Source of the DNA: QPIN01 sp965224575
GTDB lineage: Bacteria; Pseudomonadota; Gammaproteobacteria; Methylococcales; Methylomonadaceae
Reading direction: 5' to 3'
DNA: 64,000 bases
NCBI GenBank assembly: GCA_965224575.1
Contig: CBDCZQ010000006.1
Span: 992,001 to 1,056,000 of the forward strand
The translations under genes and the position numbers were made by a program. The notes below the pieces were generated by a model that saw only the letters and a list, made by a program, of their open reading frames with translations, did not search any database and was not told the DNA's origin. This document shows positions 56,220 through 64,000 of the stretch, one piece after another. The first letter of the stretch is position 1. Each line of letters opens with the position of its first letter.

Positions 56220-56738
56220 TTATTTTAGTTTAAGAGAAGGAAAAATCGCTTGAACCAATAGTGAAACATCTTGTTTAATTCTGGCATCAATAGAAAACAC
56301 TGCAGGTTTTATATATGAGTTATCAAGCTCGTTTTGGTAATCTCTAATTCGAGGCTCACTTTTTAAATCCATTTGAGTTACACCGATAACAACACTAGAG
56401 CCAGATATAAAATCTTTAAAGGCATTAAGATAAAAATGCATATCCTGAAATGGATTCTCTCTTGTATTATCTAATAATATAATCAACCCATCCCCCCCTA
56501 CAGTAAGAATATCCCACATAAAATCAAAGCGTTGCTGTCCTGGCGTGCCATACATATGAAGCTTTTGGTTATCGGCAAAATTCATCACCCCATAATCAAT
56601 AGCTACAGTTGTTTGTTTTTTGAACCCTTCAGTTGAATCAACATCTGTTTTAATTGGAGCAATATCACTGACCGATTTAATTGCAGTTGTCTTCCCTGCG
56701 CCAATTGGCCCTGTGACAATTATTTTTGACTGACACAT
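56220..56738 (-). CDS. Small Ras-like GTPase, CvnD type
   Basis: 172 residues. G1 GPIGAGKTT at 10-18, Thr-rich switch KKQTTVAIDYG, G3 GTPGQQRF at 64-71 followed by DFMWD, and G4 TQMD at 121-124. The combination 'SDIAPIKTD', 'TTVAIDYG' and 'GTPGQ-RF-FMWD' is that of the conservon GTPase CvnD of actinobacteria, more than of MglA. No membrane segment. With two roadblock genes downstream it forms a GTPase-regulator module. First clear gene of the cluster; the 147-residue gene upstream is 204 bp away. Confidence 0.88.
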   Translation of the reverse strand: MCQSKIIVTGPIGAGKTTAIKSVSDIAPIKTDVDSTEGFKKQTTVAIDYGVMNFADNQKLHMYGTPGQQRFDFMWDILTVGGDGLIILLDNTRENPFQDMHFYLNAFKDFISGSSVVIGVTQMDLKSEPRIRDYQNELDNSYIKPAVFSIDARIKQDVSLLVQAIFPSLKLK

Positions 56739-56866
56739 TTTTAATTAAACATATTTATTGTTAAACATCCTGCTCAACTACAATTTGTATTTTGTTATCT
56801 AAATATCAAAAAAGAAGTAAAAGCTATAATTCTTCCTACCTATTTTTACTAAATATTATAAAGCAC

Positions 56867-56940
56867 GACTATTAATTATGGATGAGAAAATTAATAGAGG
56901 TGTCCTTAAGGAACCTCTGCTCAAGTCCAATTATTTTTAC
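56867..56940. repeat. Joined remnants of two miniature inverted repeats
   Basis: ACTATTAATTATGGATGAG followed by AAATTAATAGAGGTGTCC resembles the short palindrome type seen at 3269-3331, though the left arm is degraded. Directly next to it, sharing TTAA at 56907-56910, begins GGAACCTCTGCTCAAGTCC plus AATTATTTTTA, the right end of the 53695-53858 element in inverted orientation with one change. Only this end is present (about 30 bp). It stops 3 bp before the stop codon of the next gene. Confidence 0.7.
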
Positions 56941-56942
56941 TC

Positions 56943-57386
56943 CTACTCCATAAATAAATTAGAAACTCCCACAAGCCCTTGAGTAAGCACTGTAAATTTA
57001 TTCTCAATTAATTTGTTTGTATTTTGAGTTTCTAAAAAACAAGTTAATGTTTCATATTGTTGTTCAGATAACAACGGACGAGTATGAGTTATCATTCGAG
57101 TGCTTAATTGCTTACCGCTCCCATCCAGCACTACAAGTAAGTCAACTAATGCTGCATACAATGGGTCATTCATAGTCAAATTGTAAGTAAAATATATTCT
57201 TTGTATATGAGAAATCAAATGTTGAGGGTTTCTAAGTATCTTAAAGATAATTTGTGTATATAAATCACTATTCTTTTTTTTATCTGTAACCCATAAAACC
57301 TCTTCAACTGTAAATTTATGGTCAGATTCAATAGAAGCAGGACTGATTTCGCTATCGGCTTCAAAAAGGGAAAAACTCTGTAACAT
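56943..57386 (-). CDS. Unknown soluble protein upstream of the GTPase cluster
   Basis: 147 residues, mostly helical by pattern, no signal peptide or membrane helix. Features: EVLWVTDKKKNSDLYTQIIFKIL, PQHLISHIQRIYFTYNL, PLYAALVDLLVVLDGSGKQL. The PLYAALVDLLVVL stretch reads like a helical repeat. No family recognised. Same strand as the GTPase cluster, but a 204-bp gap with repeat remnants separates them. The gene is flanked on both sides by direct copies of the TTAAGGAACCTCTG element end (56907 and 57430). Confidence 0.6.
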   Translation of the reverse strand: MLQSFSLFEADSEISPASIESDHKFTVEEVLWVTDKKKNSDLYTQIIFKILRNPQHLISHIQRIYFTYNLTMNDPLYAALVDLLVVLDGSGKQLSTRMITHTRPLLSEQQYETLTCFLETQNTNKLIENKFTVLTQGLVGVSNLFME

Positions 57387-57429
57387 ACGTTTATGTCTCT
57401 ATAACATTTATACTTTATTGAAAATCAAG

Positions 57430-57448
57430 TTAAGGAACCTCTGATTAA
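57430..57448. repeat. Solo end of the IS5-like MITE
   Basis: TTAAGGAACCTCTGATTAA, identical to the left end of the element at 53695, without the rest of the element. It lies 44 bp before the start of the 56943-57386 gene. The gap 57449-57735 shows nothing else recognisable; it should hold the promoters for both directions. Confidence 0.65.
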
Positions 57449-57735
57449 TTACGATCATCTTGCTCTCAACTTACTTTAATACAATCTTTCCAACCAGAAT
57501 TAGTTAGAAACTGCCTAGCAATAGCTATTTAAATATATTTTATATCCATATATCCACTCTACGTGTTATAAATGGATAAAACTTAAAGACAACTTTTAGC
57601 TTCTGTAAAACTATACTTGCGCTATAATTTCCCATCAATAAATTTTCAAAGTTAGATCAGTATACAACCAGACCTTAATAAATCAACGACAAAGAAAGGT
57701 ACGCACAAAAAGTTTCTATTGAATCAAGGTAAAAG

Positions 57736-58749
57736 ATGAAAGTTAAACATTCTCTAAAAATATCATTACACGGCATGGATAGCCGAATGCAATCAATGAT
57801 GACATCGTATTTAGAGCTAAACTGTAAGGGGATTGCTTGTGTTGCTAAAGAGTTTGAAGCAGAAGCTGAAATTGTTGATGTTGATTTAGCAGATTCAAAA
57901 AATATTTTACAAGAGAGGTTAGCACAAAAACCAGATAAACCCATTATTGCAATTTCTTTATATGATATTTCATCTACTCTAGCTATTTACGTAAAAAAAC
58001 CTATTAAAGCTCACGACCTGATTAAGACAATAAATACGGTAAAAAAAAATCTTGTTGATAAGAAAACTACTAAATTTAATGCTAACCCATCCCCTTCAGA
58101 ACGGGAAGTTTCTGAAATATTTCAACAGAAATCCACTATTGAAACAAAGAAGACTGTTAACAATAAGCTAAACTCTCCTTCAAAAGTTGAAACAACAAAG
58201 AACACCCCCTCTCAGCTTTCAAGACAAAAAGATATTAAACCTGTCAACAATCAACAGACAAAGGTGACTAAACCCAAGAAAAGTAACCAGCCATCTATAC
58301 AAAAACCATCTGAAAACTCAACACAACCTAGCCAGGAAATTGATAAGTTCTTAAAAGAATTTAACCAACGTCTTCGTATAATAACGCCAAATAAAGCATC
58401 AATTTCTAATATTTCAGAAAAAAACCGAAGAAATACTGTCAGATATACGTTTCAGCAGCTCAGAGGGCAATTGAAAAAAAATTCACTTCTAGGGATTAAT
58501 AAAAATATACCAATATTAATAAAATCCATCAGCAGTAAAGGGGCTCTTATTAAGTTAAAACGGACGCTTAAGCTAAATGAGAATGTAACGTTAAAAATCA
58601 AACTTGATTCACTTCATGTTTTTACCATTCCAGCTAAAGTTATTCGCAAAAACAGTAAAACTACCTATGGATTAGCTTTTGTAGATTACCAGCATACACT
58701 AACCGAATTTTTGATTAACTCAAGAGACTCATTCAATATGCAAGTATGA
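57736..58749 (+). CDS. Receiver-like / PilZ domain protein
   Basis: 337 residues. N-terminal part (about 5-110) follows the response-regulator order: strand, EIVDVDLADS with possible acceptor Asp, PIIAISLYD and VKKPIKAHDLIKTI (the K-P turn). A Lys/Ser/Gln/Pro-rich linker spans about 110-230. The C-terminal PilZ domain has NRRNTVRYTF (R-x3-R type c-di-GMP site) and IKSISSKGALI, where the usual D/N-x-S-x-x-G has Ser at its first place. Probably a c-di-GMP effector. Divergent from the GTPase cluster with a 349-bp gap; AAGG ribosome site 7 bases upstream. Confidence 0.8.
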   Translation: MKVKHSLKISLHGMDSRMQSMMTSYLELNCKGIACVAKEFEAEAEIVDVDLADSKNILQERLAQKPDKPIIAISLYDISSTLAIYVKKPIKAHDLIKTINTVKKNLVDKKTTKFNANPSPSEREVSEIFQQKSTIETKKTVNNKLNSPSKVETTKNTPSQLSRQKDIKPVNNQQTKVTKPKKSNQPSIQKPSENSTQPSQEIDKFLKEFNQRLRIITPNKASISNISEKNRRNTVRYTFQQLRGQLKKNSLLGINKNIPILIKSISSKGALIKLKRTLKLNENVTLKIKLDSLHVFTIPAKVIRKNSKTTYGLAFVDYQHTLTEFLINSRDSFNMQV

Positions 58750-58755
58750 AAGGAT

Positions 58756-58921
58756 ATTAGGGCACCTCTATTAATTGTGGATGAAAAAATTGAGAACCAA
58801 AATATTCAAGATCAAGGCGAAATTTGCACGTAATAGCAGGCTATTGCGAAGGATTTCAACGCAGAGATTGGATATTTTGGACTCAACTTTCCATTCATCA
58901 ATTATTAGAGAGGCCCATTAG
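58756..58921. mobile_element. MITE of about 156 bp flanked by ATTAG
   Basis: Core 58761-58916 with imperfect terminal inverted repeats GGCACCTCTATTAATT and, on the other strand at the right end, GGGCCTCTCTAATAATT. Inner arms also pair: CCAAAATATTCAAGATCAAG against CCAAAATATCCAATCTCTGC (read on the other strand), with GCGAA...TTCGC-type stretches around a TAATAGCAGGCTATT centre. Both sides carry ATTAG (58756-58760, 58917-58921), a probable target duplication of YTAR type (TTAG). No coding capacity. Lies 6 bp after the PilZ gene. Confidence 0.75.
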
Positions 58922-59225
58922 TTAATCAATGCTTTGTTCACTAGTAGAAAAGATACATACAAAATCTAAACCTAATAAAATTAAAGTCTGTTCAAGGCAT
59001 ATCTAACTAGTTGAATATAAAAAATAAAATCACATTCAAAGGAAAGATCAACCTCGTGACCGTCATTAATCCCCTAGAAATATATCACTATTTTTTAAAT
59101 CCCAAACTTTAAATGGATTTTCATTGTTATTGAACTTGGGTTAAAATTTGCCAATAATTTCGAATTTTGCTACTAACAATGTTCTAAATATTTGCTTATC
59201 GACCCTAAGGAACACTAAAATAAAA
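58922..59225. other. 304-bp intergenic stretch before the vWA gene
   Basis: AT-rich, no gene, no repeat copy and no strong hairpin seen. It should contain the promoter of the vWA-ABC operon. AAGGA at 59209-59213 is 12 bases before the chosen ATG, a rather wide spacing. Confidence 0.45.
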
Positions 59226-61235
59226 ATGAATCGTCTATCTCTTGTTTTCATGCTCATCATGGTGTGCCAGTTCACTCCGGCTAAAGGTGATACACCTTTA
59301 CTGATGGCGAATAAAAAAAATCTCTATCAGAGAATCCTAACACTTCCTGGTGCAATACTGCATTCCCAAGCAAAAGAAATTCAAAAAGAAGCTGAGCCAC
59401 TTCCAGTTTTTTCTATCTACTATGTTTACTCACGGATGAAGATCGACAGCGTGCAATGGTTGAAAGTGAGTTTAGGCCGGCATGGGAATAGGATGAGAAT
59501 GGGCTGGATTAGGGAAGACAAAACTTTAGAATGGAGCCAGAGACTCACTTTAACTTTTAGAGAACCCGTTGATAATCAAGACAGAGTCTTACTTTTCAAA
59601 GATAAAAAGTCAGCTGAACAATTAGCAACAAGTTCAAATATTAACGAATATGAAAAGATTTATCAGGCCGCAGTTAAAGGCGAAAAGCTAGCCAACTCGC
59701 CTGTAATCGCCATACTGCCTTCAGAAAACATCGATATCAAGAAAAACTTTTATTTAGTTCCAATTCATGGATATGAAGATATTTTTATGAAAGGCACAAC
59801 TGCACGGTTATTGCAAGTGTCTAGCATCCCTATGCCATCAGAAAATGAATTAAATAATACCCCAGCAAAAACACAACTGCAAACAAATATAACGACTCCA
59901 CCGTTTCAATCTAATAGAGCAAATGATGTACCCTATGCAGCAGGAATCACATTTGTTGTGGATTCAACACTATCTATGCAACGCTTTATTGATCGTACTC
60001 GACAAGCAGTAAAAACAATATTTAATGATATAAAGCAAGCAAACCTTTTAGGCAATGTAAGCTTTGGTCTAATCGCCTATAGAGATAATATCGAAATAAC
60101 ACCGAATGTTGAATACGTTACAAAACAATATGTTAGTTTAAAACAAGGTAGAGACCCTGATGTATTTATGAAACAGGTTGTTGACCTTCAAGCCACTGAG
60201 TGGACAACAAAAAATTTCATAGAGGATGGGTTTGCAGGTATTCACCAAGCAATACAGGGTATGGATTGGTCACCTTTTGCTGCTCGATATATTGTTTTAA
60301 TTACTGATGCAAGTTCGAGAGATGCAAATGACCCTTTGTCTAGTACTGGACTAAAATTAGCTGAATTAAAAAAACTAGCGCATGAAAAAAATATTGCCAT
60401 TTTTGTTATGCACCTGTTAACACCAGCTTCTAAATTTAATCACGAAGACGCAAGAAAACAATACACCGCTCTCTCAGAATATCCTAATATTGGGAGTTTC
60501 TACTACGGTGTCCCAACAGGTAATACCAACGAACTTGGCAAGGTTATTGAAAAATTATCTACGCAAATTACCGCTCAAGTTGGCCAGATGAAAGATGGTG
60601 TGAATAAGAATGCTATTCAATACGTAAAACAGGAGTCACCTCAGTTACAAGATTTAAACTCAAAGGTTGAAAAACTTGGTTACACTTTGCGTATGCGTTA
60701 TTTACAAGAACAAGGAGAACAAGCACCTGATGTATTTAAAGCCTGGATAGTCGATAAAGATTTTAATACACCTGAAAAAAGAACAGTAGATGCCAGAGTT
60801 TTACTAACGAGGAATCAGTTATCAGATTTGCATTCTATTTTAAAACAAATATTAAATACTGCCAGAAAAGGTGTGATGTCCCCCAAAAACTTCCTAAATG
60901 ATCTAAAAAGCCTTGCTGCAACAACATCCCGCAACCCTGATAGACTGGGAGGAGCAACTTCGATGACCGCAGGAGAAGGAAATAGTCTTGCTGAAATGGG
61001 GTTTATGCGTGAATATATTGAAGGTTTACCTTATACAGGTAAAGTCATGAATTTATCTTTAGACGATTGGCAAAGATGGCCAGTGAAGCAACAGACTGAG
61101 TTCTTACAAAATATTAGAGAAAAAATCAATTATTATCAATTTTTACACGATAATGTAGACCTCTGGGTTAGCTTAAAAGGTGGGGCAATAGATGGTGATT
61201 CTGTTTTTCCAGTGCCACTAGTTTTACTACCTTAA
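59226..61235 (+). CDS. Periplasmic SH3-like / von Willebrand A protein, PpkA sensor-like
   Basis: 669 residues from ATG 59226, where a signal peptide starts (MNRLSLVFMLIMVCQFTPAKG); an upstream TTG frame would hide it. An SH3-like region at about 60-120 (FSIYYVYSRMKIDSVQWLKV, MGWIREDKTLEWS) precedes a vWA domain at about 240-450 with MIDAS D246-S-T248-L-S250 and VLITDASSRD. The C-terminal end GLPYTGKVMNLSLDDWQRW ... DSVFPVPLVLLP resembles the periplasmic end of the T6SS kinase PpkA as I recall it. No kinase domain or membrane helix. First gene of an operon with an ABC ATPase and an FtsX-type permease. Confidence 0.8.
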   Translation: MNRLSLVFMLIMVCQFTPAKGDTPLLMANKKNLYQRILTLPGAILHSQAKEIQKEAEPLPVFSIYYVYSRMKIDSVQWLKVSLGRHGNRMRMGWIREDKTLEWSQRLTLTFREPVDNQDRVLLFKDKKSAEQLATSSNINEYEKIYQAAVKGEKLANSPVIAILPSENIDIKKNFYLVPIHGYEDIFMKGTTARLLQVSSIPMPSENELNNTPAKTQLQTNITTPPFQSNRANDVPYAAGITFVVDSTLSMQRFIDRTRQAVKTIFNDIKQANLLGNVSFGLIAYRDNIEITPNVEYVTKQYVSLKQGRDPDVFMKQVVDLQATEWTTKNFIEDGFAGIHQAIQGMDWSPFAARYIVLITDASSRDANDPLSSTGLKLAELKKLAHEKNIAIFVMHLLTPASKFNHEDARKQYTALSEYPNIGSFYYGVPTGNTNELGKVIEKLSTQITAQVGQMKDGVNKNAIQYVKQESPQLQDLNSKVEKLGYTLRMRYLQEQGEQAPDVFKAWIVDKDFNTPEKRTVDARVLLTRNQLSDLHSILKQILNTARKGVMSPKNFLNDLKSLAATTSRNPDRLGGATSMTAGEGNSLAEMGFMREYIEGLPYTGKVMNLSLDDWQRWPVKQQTEFLQNIREKINYYQFLHDNVDLWVSLKGGAIDGDSVFPVPLVLLP

Positions 61236-61255
61236 AAGTTAAGCTTTTATATCTT

Positions 61256-62008
61256 ATGCAAGAATTTGAAACTCAAAAAAACAATAATCGTTTGCCGACT
61301 AACATTATATATGACATACGTGGTGTTCATAAAAATAGAGAGGCCGAGGGAGTCGCTTTTCAATTAACAATCCCAACATTACAAATCTCCAAAGGAGAAA
61401 AAATTGCTTTAATTGGGCAAAGTGGCTGTGGAAAATCTACCTTATTAGATATGCTGGCATTTATATCTAAACCTACAACTAATAATTCTTTTTTTTTTCA
61501 ACAGCAAAATATTGCAGATTTATGGAAAGATCGTCGCTACAGTCTTTTGTCTAAAATTCGTAGAGAAAATATCGGTTATGTAATGCAAACGGGGGGCTTA
61601 CTTCCTTATTTAACAGTCAAAGAAAATATAAACCTTTCAAGAGACATCCTCAATCTCCCAGAAGATGACACAATAGCAGACCTAGTGGATAAATTAGACT
61701 TAAGCTACCATTTAAATAAACGGCCAACTGATTTATCTACTGGAGAAAGACAACGTGTTGCTATAGCAAGAGCTTTAGCTCACCGTCCCAAAATAGTTAT
61801 TGCTGATGAACCCACCGCTTCCTTAGACCCCTACGCATCAAAAATAGTTATGACTATGTTTATTAGATTAGTCGAAGAAATGGGAATTACCGTTATTATT
61901 GCAAGCCATGCCTGGAATGACATTAAACATCTTGGGCTACGCCGATTGTCACATCATTCATTACGTTCGCCTGTTGAATTGAAAACTGAAACCATCGTGA
62001 CAGGGTAA
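61256..62008 (+). CDS. ABC transporter ATPase, LolD/TagT-like
   Basis: 250 residues. Walker A GQSGCGKST, Q-loop VMQTGGLLPYLTVKEN, signature LSTGERQRVAIARAL (T in place of G), Walker B KIVIADEPTASLD and switch His in IIASHAW. This is the LolD/MacB/FtsE class, which works with FtsX-type permeases to drive mechanical work in the periplasm instead of transport. Starts 20 bp after the vWA gene and ends 10 bp before the permease gene. Confidence 0.9.
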   Translation: MQEFETQKNNNRLPTNIIYDIRGVHKNREAEGVAFQLTIPTLQISKGEKIALIGQSGCGKSTLLDMLAFISKPTTNNSFFFQQQNIADLWKDRRYSLLSKIRRENIGYVMQTGGLLPYLTVKENINLSRDILNLPEDDTIADLVDKLDLSYHLNKRPTDLSTGERQRVAIARALAHRPKIVIADEPTASLDPYASKIVMTMFIRLVEEMGITVIIASHAWNDIKHLGLRRLSHHSLRSPVELKTETIVTG

Positions 62009-62018
62009 GGACATTTCT

Positions 62019-63221
62019 ATGCGTAAAATTTCACGATTAGCAATCAAAGACTATTTCCATGAATGGCAAATTTCCAGCTGTTATATTCTAGCTTTAGCCG
62101 CTGTTCTTGGCCCCATGATGGTTCTATTCGCTTTAAAATTTGGTATTGTTTCAGGCCTGTTTGGGCAGCTACTTGATAATCCAATTAACCGTGAATTAAG
62201 GCCAATATACAGTGGGCACTTTGAAAAAAGTTGGTTAGCACAATTACAAAAACGCCCAGATGTTGGCTTCTTAGTGCCAAAAACTAGAAACCTGGCAGCA
62301 AGTATGCTGTTAAAAAGTAAAAATGCTCCTAGTATTATAAGTGTCGAGCTTATTCCAACCGCAGAAAACGACCCATTACTCGCCGGTACAAAAAAATATC
62401 CCGAAGAGTTTAATTCGATTATTTTGTCAAAATCAGCCGCAAAAAAATTAGCTGTTGGAGCAGGGGATACTCTTCAAGCCAGTGTACAAAGACATTATTT
62501 AGGCATAAAAGAACAACAGCAATTATCATTAAAAGTCCTGGCTATAGCTAACAGTAGAGCTTTTACTCGAGAAGGAGCATTTGCTTCAGTTAAATTACTT
62601 GAAGCATTTGAAAGTTATAAAGATGGGCAGGCTGTACCAGAATTACACTGGACAGGATCACAATCTACAAACGGAAAACCATACTACCCTAGCTTCCGGC
62701 TTTTTTCTCAATCCATTGATGATGTTCATGGATTACAAAAATGGCTAGAAACTCAGGGTGTTGAAGTGATAACTCAAGTTGAAGAGATAAAATCTGTTCA
62801 GCAGATGGATAAAACCCTTTCGTCCATTTACTGGGCAATCGCGATGATTGGTATTATTGGTTTCTCAACATCTCTCGGTGCTAATTTATGGGCAAATGTT
62901 GAAAGAAAACGTAAAGAACTTTCAATTATCCGCGTTATTGGCTTCTCCACCCAGGATATAATTTTTTTTCCGATTATACAAAGTTTACTGACTGTTTTTT
63001 TCGGCTGGCTTTTATCTGTGATAATTTATCTTGGAATTTCTTTCTGGATTAATTCTAATCTGAGCAGCCAATTAGAAGCTGGAACCGAAGTTTGTGTACT
63101 CCTCCCTCAACATTATTTTATATCCTTAGTTGCAGCTGCTTTTCTAGCCATATTGGTTGCTGCTGTAGCAGGTATTCGTGCGGCGTATATTGACCCAGCT
63201 GAAGGAATGCGTGAAATTTAA
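62019..63221 (+). CDS. FtsX-like permease, LolC/TagS-like
   Basis: 400 residues. Membrane helix 1 at about 20-45, a large periplasmic domain to about 260, then three helices at about 265-285, 310-340 and 365-385, ending RAAYIDPAEGMREI as in LolC/FtsX proteins. Ribosome site AAGGA 8-9 bases upstream. Partner of the ATPase at 61256. With the vWA protein it may form a transenvelope signalling complex like TagTS-PpkA, though no T6SS genes are seen. Confidence 0.88.
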   Translation: MRKISRLAIKDYFHEWQISSCYILALAAVLGPMMVLFALKFGIVSGLFGQLLDNPINRELRPIYSGHFEKSWLAQLQKRPDVGFLVPKTRNLAASMLLKSKNAPSIISVELIPTAENDPLLAGTKKYPEEFNSIILSKSAAKKLAVGAGDTLQASVQRHYLGIKEQQQLSLKVLAIANSRAFTREGAFASVKLLEAFESYKDGQAVPELHWTGSQSTNGKPYYPSFRLFSQSIDDVHGLQKWLETQGVEVITQVEEIKSVQQMDKTLSSIYWAIAMIGIIGFSTSLGANLWANVERKRKELSIIRVIGFSTQDIIFFPIIQSLLTVFFGWLLSVIIYLGISFWINSNLSSQLEAGTEVCVLLPQHYFISLVAAAFLAILVAAVAGIRAAYIDPAEGMREI

Positions 63222-63405
63222 GATAAAAAATATACCCTATTTCCATATTATTAAAAACCATATCAAAACTTTGTTCAAGGAATTATTATCAAGCAACTGT
63301 TGAAAAATCGTTAAAACCATCTTGAAGTAATAATATATAGACCAATATTTTATTGTTCTAAATTGTTAGTTGTATTTTTTATTCAATAATAAAGAGAGAG
63401 AGAAA

Positions 63406-64000
63406 ATGATAAAAATAATAATCCCCCTTTTGGGTTTTAGTCTTCTAAATTCTGCTTATGCAGAATCGACAGCCTATGACACGGCGACCAATGTTATGAC
63501 CATCCCATTTGTTCAGCTTGATAATCATAATTATTCAAATGTAAGATTTATTTGTGACCCAGAGGATGACTATAGCTGTAAATTACTTGGAGGAGAACCC
63601 AGCGACTGTGCAAGTGGTCTTTATAGTATAAATGGTAGTACAGCGAACACCTTCTCTATTCATACTCGTTCATCTGGAGGCATCCAATTTGGCGGTATAC
63701 TATTAAGTAATCCTGATGGCTCTGAATTTACAGCATCTTGGGTTAAATCACCCAAAGATCAAAACCCCTATTTAACTGGTCAAGATTTATCTCAATTTTC
63801 AGATAATATTGCTTATGGCATAGTTGGTGGTTCTCGTCATTCAGGTTTTTCTCAAGGTAATTTAATTACGGTTACAGGTGATTCAACAGGATATTCTGTT
63901 AAGCGTGTATTCTCGGATGCTGCTATTAACTTTACCAAAGGTGAAAATATAAATATTAATAATAACTGTAATTCACGCACAGGAGAATACACAGGCGATA
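63406..64000 (+). CDS. Secreted protein of unknown function (partial, runs off the right edge)
   Basis: ATG 63406 follows AAAGAGAGAGAGA. Signal peptide MIKIIIPLLGFSLLNSAYAE is visible, then YDTATNVMTIPFVQLDNHNYSNVRF, the opening of a beta-rich repeat seen on many secreted proteobacterial proteins. Cys-containing loops (CDPEDDYSCKLLGGEPSDC) suggest disulfides. At least 198 codons; no stop before 64000. No enzyme motif is recognised. The 184 bp before it hold nothing recognisable except its likely promoter. Confidence 0.65.
   Translation, partial: MIKIIIPLLGFSLLNSAYAESTAYDTATNVMTIPFVQLDNHNYSNVRFICDPEDDYSCKLLGGEPSDCASGLYSINGSTANTFSIHTRSSGGIQFGGILLSNPDGSEFTASWVKSPKDQNPYLTGQDLSQFSDNIAYGIVGGSRHSGFSQGNLITVTGDSTGYSVKRVFSDAAINFTKGENININNNCNSRTGEYTGD

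Noticed and set aside
59226..63221. Considered calling the vWA-ABC-permease operon part of a type VI secretion locus
   Set aside because: No Tss/Hcp/VgrG genes, no kinase and no phosphatase are seen to the right edge; only the PpkA/TagTS-like part is present.

Overview
This window looks like chromosomal DNA from an AT-rich gammaproteobacterium, most likely a methanotroph of the Methylococcales type. The lineage is indicated by conserved gammaproteobacterial gene orders (dusB-fis-purH-purD; cytochrome c4 / engB / polA; groES-groEL; aroQ-accB-accC) and by a type II secretion operon. A complete pqqABCDE set fits a methanol- or methane-oxidising lifestyle based on PQQ-dependent methanol dehydrogenase. 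No methane or methanol oxidation genes are in the window, so the lifestyle is an inference.

Layout. 1-6.7 kb (- strand): an exopolysaccharide operon made of a processive family 2 glycosyltransferase, a membrane-anchored degenerate deacetylase-like protein, and a very large secreted protein combining TPRs, a NodB-type deacetylase domain and the start of an outer-membrane barrel. 7.3-12.4 kb: small envelope proteins and the ABC-F ATPase YheS. 12.5-23.8 kb (- strand): a complete T2SS operon gspE-F-G-H-I-J-K-L-M-C-D preceded by a glycosyltransferase; the secretin appears to be a lipoprotein. 23.9-30.6 kb: plsY, folB, folK, a pteridine-reductase-like SDR, cytochrome c4, engB and polA. 30.8-36.3 kb: a helix-hairpin-helix protein with a lysine-rich tail, tRNA-Glu, an RlpA-like protein, a hydrolase, groESL and moeB. 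36.4-42.8 kb: pqqA (with its own promoter and a hairpin terminator/attenuator), pqqBCDE, a DsbD with two N-terminal redox domains, and a TlpA-like thioredoxin. 42.8-53.2 kb (- strand): purD, purH, fis, dusB, two small coupled genes, rlmI, a zinc-ribbon protein, prmA, accC, accB and aroQ. 53.3 kb: arfA with a strong hairpin inside its coding sequence.

The accessory region from 53.7 kb to the right edge is the most unusual part. It has a six-gene minus-strand cluster: an unknown protein, a CvnD-like small GTPase, a probable winged-helix/roadblock fusion, a roadblock/LC7 protein, an Aer-type PAS protein and a PhnD-like binding protein lacking a signal peptide. This resembles an actinobacterial conservon rebuilt in a gammaproteobacterium. 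Divergent from it lies a receiver-like/PilZ protein. Next come a periplasmic SH3/vWA protein, a LolD/TagT-like ATPase and an FtsX/TagS-like permease, which together look like the periplasmic half of the T6SS PpkA-TagTS pathway without a kinase. The window ends in a partial secreted protein.

Miniature inverted-repeat elements are scattered through the window. One 164-bp element with IS5-like ends and TTAA flanks (53.7 kb) has solo ends at 56.9 and 57.4 kb. A second type of similar size lies at 58.8 kb, and a 63-bp perfect palindrome at 3.3 kb has related ends. Several of them abut or supply stop codons of neighbouring genes.
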